Shown piece after piece: positions 35,976-44,432 of a DNA stretch of 64,000 nt (the first letter of the stretch is position 1; the number at the start of each line of letters is the position of its first letter). Location: assembly GCF_024753255.1 (NCBI RefSeq), contig NZ_JANUHA010000009.1, positions 124,001 to 188,000 of the forward strand, in the 5' to 3' direction. The position numbers were made by a program, and so were the translations under genes. The DNA is from Massilia agri (GTDB taxonomy: Bacteria > Pseudomonadota > Gammaproteobacteria > Burkholderiales > Burkholderiaceae_D). A model generated the notes under the pieces. The model was given only the letters and a program-made list of their open reading frames with translations. It was not told the DNA's origin and made no database searches.

Positions 35976-36011
35976 AAAAAAAAATCCCCCGCGGCGCGAG
36001 CCGCGAGGGAT
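35976..36011 (-). terminator. Intrinsic terminator of the secreted lyase gene
   Basis: A 12-base stem (35984-35995 with 36000-36011, one G-U pair) with a four-base loop is followed by nine U in the minus-strand RNA (A run at 35976-35984). It lies 55 bases after the stop codon at 36067. It is the clearest terminator in the window. Confidence 0.95.
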
Positions 36012-36066
36012 CTCGTGCGCGCCGAGTCTAGCACGCACGTCAGCGGGACAGCGCCCGCTTCGTAGC

Positions 36067-38301
36067 TTAGTTCAGCGTCACCGACTGGCCACCGACGGTC
36101 ACGGTACGCACCGAACCCGAGGTCGTGATGTTCACGGCCGGCTTCTTGCAGCCCGGGTCGAGCAGCACCAGGTACTCGACCGTCTGGTTGGCATTACCTC
36201 GCTGGTAGAACGCGCCGTGGTCCTCGACCACATTGGCCTTGGCGCCCGGGCCGATCCACTTGTCGAAGGTGGCGGTCGGGGTCAGGGAGCGCATGCACAG
36301 CGACTGGCCACCGGCGGACACCTCCACGTTCAGCGCGTCCTTCTTTTGCATGATGGCCGGGGTGTGCACGTTCCACTCGTAGGTGCGAGCCACGGTGCTC
36401 GACAGGCGGTCGCGCACCAGGACCGCATTGCCGGCGTTACGCAGGTGCCAGACCTGGCGCTTGGCCATGGTCAGCTGGCCGCCATACGACGGGGTCGCAT
36501 CGCCTTCCGCGTAGTCGTAGGTCGGCTGGGCGGTGAAGGCCGTGATCTTGCCGTTACGCTGCAGCTGCTCGCGGTAACCGTTCACCATCTGGCCCTTGCC
36601 GCCGTCGAAGGTGACCGCGTTCTGCGAGCGGGTCTGGTGGTACCAGTCGTTCCAGTACGGCGAACCGTACCAGTCGTAGTAGCCGGCCTTGACCAGCAGC
36701 GGCTGGCCGGCAACCGACAGCAGCAGGCCGTTCTGGTCGCCGTGGCTGTGGTTGAAGGAGCCGTAAGGGCTGGACTTGAAGAAGGTCGAGATGCGCGAGG
36801 TCGAACCGAGGTTGCTGTGCATCGCCACCCAGCCGATGCTCGGGTAGTAGGCCGAGTTCGAAGGCGGTTCCAGGTACTTGGTGTAGCTGACCGGCAGCGG
36901 GTACTCGGCCTGCAGCAGCGACATCGCGTCTTCCATGCCGGTGGTGTTCTTCACATACCAGGCGGCGCGCGGCGACCACATGCGCGAGGCGAAGGCGCGG
37001 AACACGCGCTGGTCGGGCTTGGTCTCGGATGCGTCGCCGAAGGCGTGGGTACGCGCGCCCGGCGGGATGAATTCCATTGCGAAGTCGAGGAAGCCGAGGG
37101 TCCAGGGCTTGCCGAAGAAGTTCACGCCGCTGGCCTGGGTGAGCGGGTCCCACAGGGCCAGCAGGTAGCCGGCCGCGTACTCGCCGTAGGCGGTGCCGTT
37201 GGCGTAGCCGCCTTCCGGGCCGCTCCACGGGTTCGGGCTCAGGGCGTAGGCGCGGAAGGAGAAGTCGAACCAGGTCTGGGCTTCCGGGATGTCACCCAGG
37301 GTCAGGGTCGAGATCAGGACCAGGAACACCAGGCTGGTGTTGCCGTGCGAGTCGAAGGGGTACTGGTCCAGGCGGCCGTTGTCGCCCGCCAGGTTGTTGT
37401 AGATCTCGGTGGTGCGGGTCTTGATCGAGGCCAGCCAGCGCTGCTTGCGGGTACCGTCCAGGGAGCTGCCCAGCAGGTCCATGGTCTTGGACAGGCCCCA
37501 GGCGATCTGGCGGGTGGCCTGGTCCTGGTTGTGGTAGCTGGTCGGGCCGGACGGGTTCAGGGCGGCCAGTTCGTCGCCGCGGCGCAAGGCTTCGGTCAGG
37601 TAGATCTGCTCGCCTTTCAGGCGCCACATCGTCGCTGCCGCTTCCATCTGGCGGCTGGCTTCGTTGATGCGCTGGCGCACGTCGGTCTGCTGGTTGGCCA
37701 TGGCGGCGGTCAGCGGCGCGGAGATGACGATCGACCAGCGCGAGTCGCTCAGGCTGGGCACGGCCGTGATCTGGGCCTTGACTTCGTTGCCCAGGCGGCT
37801 CAGGTAGGACTCGAGCGCCGTCCTCTTGGCATAGTTCCAGGTCGAGAACGGGGTGAAGGACGCCGGCATCGAACGCGGACGCGCTTTCGAGAGGATGCGG
37901 TTGCGCAGGGTGGCGTTGTCCGGCACTTCGAACACATTCGAACGGCTGGTGATCGAGAAGGTGCGCGGGTTCGACCAGTCGTTGCTGCCCGCCGGGCGCA
38001 CGCGCCAGGTGTAGTTGCCCAGGGCCAGGGCCTTGGTCGGCAGATACCAGTTGCGTGCGACCGTGACGCGGGTCGGCGTGCCGCCCACCGGGGTGATCTC
38101 GAGCTCGTAGCTGGACGGGCCGGTGGAGTGGCGGGCCCAGGTGAAGCCAGGCGGGTTCTGCGCCTGCATCTGGTTCATTTCAGGCTTGGCCTGGACGACC
38201 AGCGGATCGTTCGACTGGACCCAGTCGGCGCGTGCGGCAGCGCTCGCGAACAGCGAGACAAAGGCAGCGGCCAGGACGAAGCTCTTCCGAGAAAATTGCA
38301 T
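36067..38301 (-). CDS. Secreted DUF4962/heparinase II/III polysaccharide lyase
   Basis: A 744-residue secreted lyase. The signal peptide is residues about 1-25 (ending ASAAARA). A DUF4962-type region (about 30-430) includes a fibronectin-like start and an alpha toroid (HNQDQATRQIAWGLSKTMDL). The heparinase II/III domain (about 500-740) has SFNHSHGDQNGLLLSVAG and TRSQNAVTFDGGKGQ. GGAG lies eight bases before the ATG. It sits alone between two terminators, so it is expressed independently of the exopolysaccharide operon. It probably cuts the polymer in the periplasm or outside. Confidence 0.9.
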   Translation of the reverse strand: MQFSRKSFVLAAAFVSLFASAAARADWVQSNDPLVVQAKPEMNQMQAQNPPGFTWARHSTGPSSYELEITPVGGTPTRVTVARNWYLPTKALALGNYTWRVRPAGSNDWSNPRTFSITSRSNVFEVPDNATLRNRILSKARPRSMPASFTPFSTWNYAKRTALESYLSRLGNEVKAQITAVPSLSDSRWSIVISAPLTAAMANQQTDVRQRINEASRQMEAAATMWRLKGEQIYLTEALRRGDELAALNPSGPTSYHNQDQATRQIAWGLSKTMDLLGSSLDGTRKQRWLASIKTRTTEIYNNLAGDNGRLDQYPFDSHGNTSLVFLVLISTLTLGDIPEAQTWFDFSFRAYALSPNPWSGPEGGYANGTAYGEYAAGYLLALWDPLTQASGVNFFGKPWTLGFLDFAMEFIPPGARTHAFGDASETKPDQRVFRAFASRMWSPRAAWYVKNTTGMEDAMSLLQAEYPLPVSYTKYLEPPSNSAYYPSIGWVAMHSNLGSTSRISTFFKSSPYGSFNHSHGDQNGLLLSVAGQPLLVKAGYYDWYGSPYWNDWYHQTRSQNAVTFDGGKGQMVNGYREQLQRNGKITAFTAQPTYDYAEGDATPSYGGQLTMAKRQVWHLRNAGNAVLVRDRLSSTVARTYEWNVHTPAIMQKKDALNVEVSAGGQSLCMRSLTPTATFDKWIGPGAKANVVEDHGAFYQRGNANQTVEYLVLLDPGCKKPAVNITTSGSVRTVTVGGQSVTLN

Positions 38302-38600
38302 GTGGGTACTCCGAGAAAAATCGTGATTTCATGTGCCGCGCCAGGGGGGCCGACGGGCTCGAGAATGTTTGCCTGTACTTACCGGATGAAGTGGGCGACT
38401 TACTTTTCTTGCTGTGCCTGTTTAGCGGCACTCGACGGGGTTTATGCTACCCCAAAGTAAGTTGGGCACAGGCAAATTCTCCGAAGAAATCGCACTTTTT
38501 TCGCTTGCTTTGCGGAAATCCCACGCAAGAATATCAACTCTTGCCGAACAATATTTGCAGGCTTTTAACGGGTATAAATTGCCTGCAAAGACAAAAGCGC
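38302..38600. other. Leader region of the secreted lyase, with nested inverted repeats
   Basis: No gene is visible between the lyase start and the terminator at 38601 (gap to the next gene 335 bases). CTGTGCC (38412-38418) is matched by GGCACAG (38465-38471), and inside it GGGGT (38437-38441) by ACCCC (38449-38453). The core TTGCCTGT occurs on both strands around 38370-38475. The half farther from the lyase is AT-rich. I could not place a convincing -35/-10 pair. Confidence 0.45.
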
Positions 38601-38628
38601 AAACCTGTCAATTCGCTATGACAGGTTT
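38601..38628. terminator. Hairpin after the GT2 gene, possibly bidirectional
   Basis: AAACCTGTCA (38601-38610) pairs perfectly with TGACAGGTTT (38619-38628) around an eight-base loop, eight bases after the GT2 stop codon. The plus-strand RNA is followed by AUUUUUUG; the minus-strand RNA only by GCGCUUUUG. It separates the glycosyltransferase transcript from the lyase gene. Confidence 0.7.
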
Positions 38629-38636
38629 ATTTTTTG

Positions 38637-39428
38637 TCAGGCTGCCACCGATCTGGCCTCGGCCTGCAGGCCGCGCATGCGCTTCAGGTAGCGCAGGCAG
38701 TAAATGCCGAAGGACAGCGGCGCCTTTTCCATGTAGCGGCGGCGTACGTTGAATTCTTCCTGGCGCGCCTTGATCCGGTTGGCCGAGGACACGCTGCCCT
38801 CATGGTCGCGGAACACGGTCAGCGGCTGGTCGATCATGACCGGCTTGGCCACGGCGCCCAGGCGCAGCCACAGGTCGATGTCCATGGCGTACTTCAGCTT
38901 TTCGTCGAACATGCCGACCCGTTCGAAGGCGGACTTGCGCACGAACACCGCCGGGTGCGGGATCGAGGCGCGGCCGGCCACGAAAGAGCGGTAGGAGAAA
39001 GGCGGCATGGCATAAGGCGGGACCATCTTGCCGTCCTTGAGGATCTGGATATTGCCGAACACCCAATCGACCGGCGCGCCGTCCTTCCCTTCCTCGAATG
39101 CGCGCTTGACGACAGCCAGCACGTCGGGGCCGTTGTAGTAGTCGTCGGAGTGAAGGTGGGCGATGTATTCGCCGCGGGCGGCCTCGATGCCCTGGTTCAT
39201 GGCCCGGCTGATGCCGCCGCCGACGTCACGGAGCACCCGCTTGTTGCCCGGCCTGTCGCGCATGTATGCCGCGATCATGTCGAGGGTATCGTCCGTGGAG
39301 CCGCCGTCGACGAAGATGTGCTCGAAGTCCTGGCAGGTCTGCGACTGGACCGAGGCCAGGGTGTCAGCCAGCGTGGCGGCGCTGTTCCAGGTGCACGTAA
39401 CGATCGAAAAGGTTGGTTTGCTCTGCAT
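38637..39428 (-). CDS. Glycosyltransferase family 2
   Basis: A 263-residue GT-A-fold transferase. It begins KPTFSIVTCTWNSAATL and has the nucleotide-binding DFEHIFVDGGSTDDTLDMI, the metal-binding HLHSDDYY (D-x-D type) and RDVGGGISRAMNQGIEAA. The C-terminal part holds MDIDLWLRLG, where the catalytic acid is expected. The ATG at 39428 lies 65 bases inside the preceding gene in another frame, with GGAG close before it. Confidence 0.93.
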   Translation of the reverse strand: MQSKPTFSIVTCTWNSAATLADTLASVQSQTCQDFEHIFVDGGSTDDTLDMIAAYMRDRPGNKRVLRDVGGGISRAMNQGIEAARGEYIAHLHSDDYYNGPDVLAVVKRAFEEGKDGAPVDWVFGNIQILKDGKMVPPYAMPPFSYRSFVAGRASIPHPAVFVRKSAFERVGMFDEKLKYAMDIDLWLRLGAVAKPVMIDQPLTVFRDHEGSVSSANRIKARQEEFNVRRRYMEKAPLSFGIYCLRYLKRMRGLQAEARSVAA

Positions 39429-40638
39429 ACAGCTCCAGTAACTGAGGTAAGAGACGCCCGGCATCCGCCCCGAAGGAGGCTGGCGGCACGCGCTGTCGCG
39501 GTGGTTCGGCAAGCTGGGCGCCGACGCGCTCGACCAGCTCGTCCATCGTGGAAGCCAGCTGCAGCTGGCCTTCGTATTGCTGGTAGGCGGCCAGCTCCGG
39601 CGTGCCGCCGCGCGCCATGGCCACGCACTGGCGGCCCAGCGCCAGCGCCTCCAGCACCGTGGTGCTGCAGGCCTCCTCGCACACCGAGGGCACCACCGCC
39701 AGGTGGGCGCGCGCGGTAAGCGCCAGCGCCTGGCTGTAGTCCTGCCAGCCGAGGAAGCGCACCTGGGGGCCCGCGTAGCGCGCCTCCAGCGCCGCACGCT
39801 GGGGGCCGTCGCCGGCGATCGTCAGACGGGCATGCGGCGGCAGCCTGCCTTCGGCGGCCGCGAGGAACTCGCCGAAGCCCTTGCCGGCATCGACCCGCCC
39901 GACCAGCACGATGTCGCCCGGCTCCGGGGGTGGGGCCGCCTGGGCGGCGCGCAGCAGGCGCGGATAGTCGACGAAGTTGTGGATCACGCGGCAGCGCGAC
40001 AGGTCGGCGTCCGGCACGGCGCGCAGGAACTGGCGGCGCAGGAAGTCCGAGACGAAGACGGTCTTGTGGCGCGCAAAGGCGCGCGCGGTCTGGCTGCGGT
40101 AGCCGGTGACGGCGATCGCGGTGACAGACTTGCGCATGGCTCCTGCGCGCTTGTTCTTTCCTGTGATGCAGGCCGAACAGTCTCCCGGCACCAGGTTGTC
40201 GCACACCGTCTCGTCACGGAAACGCAGGTGGGTCAGGCACTCGCTGCCCTGGTCGTGGCGGGTTTGCACGTAGTTGATGCCCTCCTCCACGTGCAGGCCC
40301 ACCATGGGCACGTGGCCGTGGTAGTGGACGACGTCGAAGCCGGGGGCGTGCTGGTTGATGGCGGCCGCGATCTTGCGCGCGAAAAAGGGGCGCTTGAGCG
40401 GATTGAACACGCCCATCTGCAGCTCCTTCCAGCCGGGGCGCGCGTAATCGAAACCGGGGCGGAAATGCCCGCGAAAGCCGATCTGCTCCGCGCAGCGCTC
40501 GATGCCGCGGTCGTTGCGTCCGAGGATCTCGACGTCGTGCCCCTCGGCCAGCAGACGGTTGGCCAGCGTGACCACGTGCTTGCCGAGACCACCCACCTGG
40601 TCGCCCGGCAGATCTTCCGACACCATCAGGATACGCAT
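39364..40638 (-). CDS. Glycosyltransferase family 4
   Basis: A 424-residue GT-B-fold transferase beginning MRILMVSEDLPGDQVGGLGKH. The middle has KTVFVSDFLRRQFL, and the C-terminal half has DIVLVGRVDAGKGFGEFLAA and AVVPSVCEEACSTTVLEALALG with conserved Glu residues. A Cys cluster (CDNLVPGDCSAC, about 160-172) is unusual and may form a structural metal site. GGAGGGC lies before the ATG at 40638. The last 21 codons overlap the next gene. Confidence 0.93.
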   Translation of the reverse strand: MRILMVSEDLPGDQVGGLGKHVVTLANRLLAEGHDVEILGRNDRGIERCAEQIGFRGHFRPGFDYARPGWKELQMGVFNPLKRPFFARKIAAAINQHAPGFDVVHYHGHVPMVGLHVEEGINYVQTRHDQGSECLTHLRFRDETVCDNLVPGDCSACITGKNKRAGAMRKSVTAIAVTGYRSQTARAFARHKTVFVSDFLRRQFLRAVPDADLSRCRVIHNFVDYPRLLRAAQAAPPPEPGDIVLVGRVDAGKGFGEFLAAAEGRLPPHARLTIAGDGPQRAALEARYAGPQVRFLGWQDYSQALALTARAHLAVVPSVCEEACSTTVLEALALGRQCVAMARGGTPELAAYQQYEGQLQLASTMDELVERVGAQLAEPPRQRVPPASFGADAGRLLPQLLELYAEQTNLFDRYVHLEQRRHAG

Positions 40639-40697
40639 TTTGCCCTCCGCTTCTGAACCAAACTCCACTCTCCTTTGACATGCATTCGATGCTGGGT

Positions 40698-42209
40698 TCA
40701 CCCGGCAGGCTGCCAGCGCGCCTTCACGCGCGACCAGGCCATCAGCCGGTCGTCGCGCTCGACCACGAAGAGCAGGCCGTGCACGCCCAGCAGCAGCACG
40801 GTCACGCCCAGGATGAACAGGAATTCCGCCACCCCGCGATCGAACAGGGTCTCGGCCGTGCTGGCGGCGATCGCCACCAGCGCCACCCCGGCCAGGCCCG
40901 GCGCATAGCCCTGCGACAGCAGGCGGGCCAGGCTGGTCGGCACCGTGCGGCCGTGCACGTAGACGATGAAGGCGGCGGTGAACAGGACCGAGGCCGCCAG
41001 ATGACCCCAGGCGGCGCCATCGATGCCCCAGCCGGCCACCCCGAACCAGACGATGGCCAGGCCCGCCAGCGCCCGGGTGACGGCGAACAGGCCCGATACG
41101 CGCGGGTGGCCCATGCCGTCGTTGACGAGCGACGGCAGGCTGGTGAGCGAATCGACGAATTGCGACAGTGCCATCACGGCCAGCACCAGGGCGCCGTTGC
41201 GGGCGAAGTCCTCGTTCATCCAGTAGCGCAGGATCTGGTGCGCGAACACGGCCACCAGCACCAGGATGGCCGCATTCAGGAAGACGACGTAGCGGGTCGC
41301 CTTCAGGTAGGCACGGTCGAGGCGAGCCAGCTCGCCCTTCGCCGCCAGGGCGCTGGCCGCCGGGAAGAAGACGCTTGACAGGCGGAAGGTCAGGCTCAGC
41401 ACCCGGTTGGCGAGCGTGGCCGCCACCGTGAAGTAGGCCAGGCCCGTGACCCCGACCAGGGCGCCAATGATGAGCTTGTCCGCGTGCGCATAGGAGAGCG
41501 TGGCGAAGCGCGACAGGAAGGAATAGGCCGAGAAGCCGAGCAGCGCAGCGCGCGCCCGCTCGCCCGGCCAGCGCCAATGGGCGCCGGGCAGCAGGCGTTT
41601 CACGGCGCGCCACAGGATCGTGCAGTGGATGCTGCTTGCCACCACGCGCAGCAGCACCACCTCGAACAGGCCGTAGCCGAGCAGCAGCACGCCGACCGTG
41701 GCGATCGGCACCAGGGTCCCGAACACCATCTCCACGCGCGCGGAGATGTCGTAGCGCATCAGGGACTGGGGCACGCTGTTCAGGTAACTCTGGACCTGGC
41801 CCAGCAGGAAGCCCAGTGCGGCCAGGCGCAGGGTGGCGATCGCTTCCGGGACGAGCAGCGCCGGCACCGAGAACACGTCGGTCACGAACCACGCGGCCCC
41901 CAGCAGCAGGCCGAGCGCGCCCAGCACGCCGATGATGGCATAAGTGGCCAGGCCAAAGGACAGGGTCTCGTAGACGCCCTCCTCGTCCTTGCGCGCATTG
42001 TGCTCGGCGATGTATTTGACGGAACCGGCGGTGACGTTGATGTCGATGACGGCGAAGTAGCCGACGATGGCCGTCACCAGCGAGTACACGCCGTAGCTGG
42101 CATCGCCCAGGCCCTTCACGACCATGGGCACGGTCGCCAGCATCACCAATGCGGGAATCGCGGCCCCGAGCAGGTTGGACCAGGCGTTGCGGGCGAGACG
42201 GAGGTTCAT
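40698..42209 (-). CDS. Wzx-like polysaccharide flippase
   Basis: A 503-residue membrane protein with about 12-14 helices along its length, of the MATE/MviN-type oligosaccharide flippase fold. The N-terminus (NLRLARNAWSNLLGAAIPAL, VVKGLGDASYGVYSLVTAI) is typical for Wzx/RfbX. It would move the undecaprenyl-linked repeat unit across the inner membrane. The start codon overlaps the stop of the polymerase/ligase gene by one base (TGATG). Confidence 0.88.
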   Translation of the reverse strand: MNLRLARNAWSNLLGAAIPALVMLATVPMVVKGLGDASYGVYSLVTAIVGYFAVIDINVTAGSVKYIAEHNARKDEEGVYETLSFGLATYAIIGVLGALGLLLGAAWFVTDVFSVPALLVPEAIATLRLAALGFLLGQVQSYLNSVPQSLMRYDISARVEMVFGTLVPIATVGVLLLGYGLFEVVLLRVVASSIHCTILWRAVKRLLPGAHWRWPGERARAALLGFSAYSFLSRFATLSYAHADKLIIGALVGVTGLAYFTVAATLANRVLSLTFRLSSVFFPAASALAAKGELARLDRAYLKATRYVVFLNAAILVLVAVFAHQILRYWMNEDFARNGALVLAVMALSQFVDSLTSLPSLVNDGMGHPRVSGLFAVTRALAGLAIVWFGVAGWGIDGAAWGHLAASVLFTAAFIVYVHGRTVPTSLARLLSQGYAPGLAGVALVAIAASTAETLFDRGVAEFLFILGVTVLLLGVHGLLFVVERDDRLMAWSRVKARWQPAG

Positions 42210-43669
42210 CAGGCAGCCACCAGGCGCGGACGGGGGACGAACGGTTTCACCACCGGCTTCGTCGCGGGCGCGACCTTGGCCACGGCGACGGCCAGGTAGG
42301 GCAAGGCCAGGCAGATGGCCAGCATCTGCGTGGTGCGCACCTGCGGGAAGGGCGTGCCGATCAGGAAGTCGGGAATCATGAAGGCGATGCCCGCGACGCC
42401 GGCGGTGGCCAGTCCCAGCAGCTCGGGCGGCAGCGTTTTCAGGGCGCGCCGTGCGAACAGCACGAACGCCGCGATGGTGCCGATGAGCAGGAAAGTACCC
42501 AGCAGGCCGCTCTTGAGCGCCACGTGCAGCACGCCGCTGTGCAGGAAGAGGCCGCCGTCCGGATTGTTCTGCCAGGAGATGTACTGGTAGCCGGTGTACC
42601 TGCCCCAGGAGCCGATGCCGGTGATCGGTTTCGACAGGAAATCTGCCAGCGCGAATTTCAGTTCCAGCACCCGCTCGCTCTCGGGGCCGAAGCGGCGCGA
42701 CTGCATGTCATAGACCAGGCTGGACAGGCCCCCGCCCGCGCCCTTGGTCTGGGTCAGGCGCTGCACCGCCACATAGGCCAGCGCGGCGCCCACCACCGGC
42801 AGGCCGCCGGTCATGAGCTGGATGCGGCGCTTGATCGGGAAGCGCATCATGATCACCAGGAAGGCCAGCAGGAAGCCGATCCAGGCGCTGCGGCGGTAGG
42901 ACAGCACGATGCACAGGGCGGTCGTGATCAATGTCGCCCACTCGATGCCGCGCCAGAACTTCGGCCGGTCGGTCTTGACGGTCTGGAACAGGTGTACGGC
43001 GGCGATCGCGAAAGCGATGGTGCAGACCAGGCTGTCGTTGATGTCGAAGAAGGTGAGCCGAATCTTGATCGCGTTCATGTTCGCGTACACATTGTTCGGG
43101 TCACCGCCGAAAGCCGCCCAGCGCACCAGGCCGAACAGGGCGCGGCCCAGGCCCAGCAGCAGGATGAAGTGGGTCAGCTCGAGCACGTGCTCGCGGGTGC
43201 GGAAGGACAGCAGGATCAGGGAGATCAGCGGCGCCATCCAGACGATGTTCGAGAAGCCCTGCGGCGAGAGCGAATCCTTGAGGGGCACGTCGAACATCAT
43301 GGACACGCCGACGTGGCCGACCAGCAGCAGGAACCAGCCGAAGAACCAGGGCCGGAGGTTGCATTCCGGCGCCGGGTAGCGCTGGAAGCTGGCGGCGACC
43401 CTCGCGCAGGCCCAGGCCCCCAGCACGTACCACAGCAGCAGGCCGAAGAACAGCAGGCCCGAGCCGCGGCTGTAGATGCTGCGGGTGGCGAAGATCGCCA
43501 TGTTCCCGTAGCTGGTCGAGTTCATGCAGAAATAGATGGCCAGGTAGGGATAGACCAGGAAGCGCGGCCACACCAGCCCGACGCCGATGCCTGCCACCGC
43601 GGCGATCGAGAGCCCGATGATGAAGGCCCAGGGCAGCGAGTAGTAAACGTAAGGCAGGATCTGGTTCAT
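42209..43669 (-). CDS. O-antigen ligase/polymerase (Wzy_C) family protein
   Basis: A 486-residue protein with about 12 membrane helices. The Wzy_C-type region includes LSYRRSAWIGFLLAFLVI followed by a large periplasmic loop (about 300-370) with FALADFLSKPITGIGSWG and HSGVLHVALKSGLLG. Within a Wzx/Wzz-type cluster it most likely polymerises repeat units. It follows EpsI after 22 bases on the same strand. Confidence 0.88.
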   Translation of the reverse strand: MNQILPYVYYSLPWAFIIGLSIAAVAGIGVGLVWPRFLVYPYLAIYFCMNSTSYGNMAIFATRSIYSRGSGLLFFGLLLWYVLGAWACARVAASFQRYPAPECNLRPWFFGWFLLLVGHVGVSMMFDVPLKDSLSPQGFSNIVWMAPLISLILLSFRTREHVLELTHFILLLGLGRALFGLVRWAAFGGDPNNVYANMNAIKIRLTFFDINDSLVCTIAFAIAAVHLFQTVKTDRPKFWRGIEWATLITTALCIVLSYRRSAWIGFLLAFLVIMMRFPIKRRIQLMTGGLPVVGAALAYVAVQRLTQTKGAGGGLSSLVYDMQSRRFGPESERVLELKFALADFLSKPITGIGSWGRYTGYQYISWQNNPDGGLFLHSGVLHVALKSGLLGTFLLIGTIAAFVLFARRALKTLPPELLGLATAGVAGIAFMIPDFLIGTPFPQVRTTQMLAICLALPYLAVAVAKVAPATKPVVKPFVPRPRLVAA

Positions 43670-43691
43670 TGGAAGGAATTCCTCGTGCCGC

Positions 43692-44432
43692 TTATCCGCG
43701 CGCAGGCGCTTGCGCCGCGTGCCGCGACCGGGCCTCTACCTGCGCACCCTCGAGACCCGCGCCCAGCAGGCGGGTACGGTCGCGCGGCGCCATATTGCCC
43801 AGCATGTCGGTGACGAAGCGGTCCTGGACGCGCCAGGCCTGGGCATCGTTGGCCTGGATGGTCGAGACGCGCACCAGCATGCCGTCCGGGATCTCGCCCG
43901 ACAGGCCGTAGGCCAGGCGGCGCAGCTTCTGCTGGATGCCGGTCTTGGTGGCGTGCTCGCCGATCGTGATCCAGTAGGTGATCGGTTCGTTGCGCTCGTG
44001 CAGGCGCGCCACCAGGCGCTTGACGGGCAGCTCGCCGAAACCGGTCGGCAGCTCGCCCTCCTGGTCCTTGATCATCTGGAAGCCCTGGGCCACGTAGCAG
44101 ACTTCGGGCAGGTGCAGCTGCAGGGCCTTGCTCTGGTCGCCGCCATAGGCGATCGACAGCATCACGCGCTGGCCTTCGCGGTTCACATACGTGCGCGACA
44201 GGGTCTGGTCGTAGATCTTCTCCAGCACGCTCTGCTGCTCAGGGTCGGGCTGCAGCGGCACCACGTTGGGGTCGATGCGCCAGTCGCCGAAGCGCTGCGG
44301 GATCATTTGTTCCAGCGAGAACTGCTCATGGGCCTGAGGCACGCGCGCCTTCGGGGTCAGGGCGCCGGTCAGGGCCGAGGTGCCGGCCATCGCCAGGCCC
44401 AGCACCAGGCTGATCGCAAAACGGCGGTTCAT
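43692..44432 (-). CDS. epsI: Exosortase-associated protein EpsI
   Basis: A 246-residue protein of the EpsI family, found next to or fused with exosortases. An N-terminal membrane helix (about 6-25) is followed by a periplasmic domain with IPQRFGDWRIDP, YDQTLSRTYVN, VMLSIAYGGDQS and the signature HLPEVCYVAQGFQM, which includes a conserved Cys. Its role is thought to lie in polymer export or exosortase function. GGAGG precedes the ATG, which overlaps the xrtB stop by ATGA. Confidence 0.95.
   Translation of the reverse strand: MNRRFAISLVLGLAMAGTSALTGALTPKARVPQAHEQFSLEQMIPQRFGDWRIDPNVVPLQPDPEQQSVLEKIYDQTLSRTYVNREGQRVMLSIAYGGDQSKALQLHLPEVCYVAQGFQMIKDQEGELPTGFGELPVKRLVARLHERNEPITYWITIGEHATKTGIQQKLRRLAYGLSGEIPDGMLVRVSTIQANDAQAWRVQDRFVTDMLGNMAPRDRTRLLGAGLEGAQVEARSRHAAQAPARG

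Noticed and set aside
35950..36034. Upstream GTG start for the GT14 gene at about 36034
   Set aside because: It would translate through the terminator stem and lengthen the protein before the typical N-terminal MKQVFLIAAHKD.
38302..38600. Sigma-54 promoter before the secreted lyase
   Set aside because: I found no GG-N10-GC pair with the proper TGGCAC/TTGC context.
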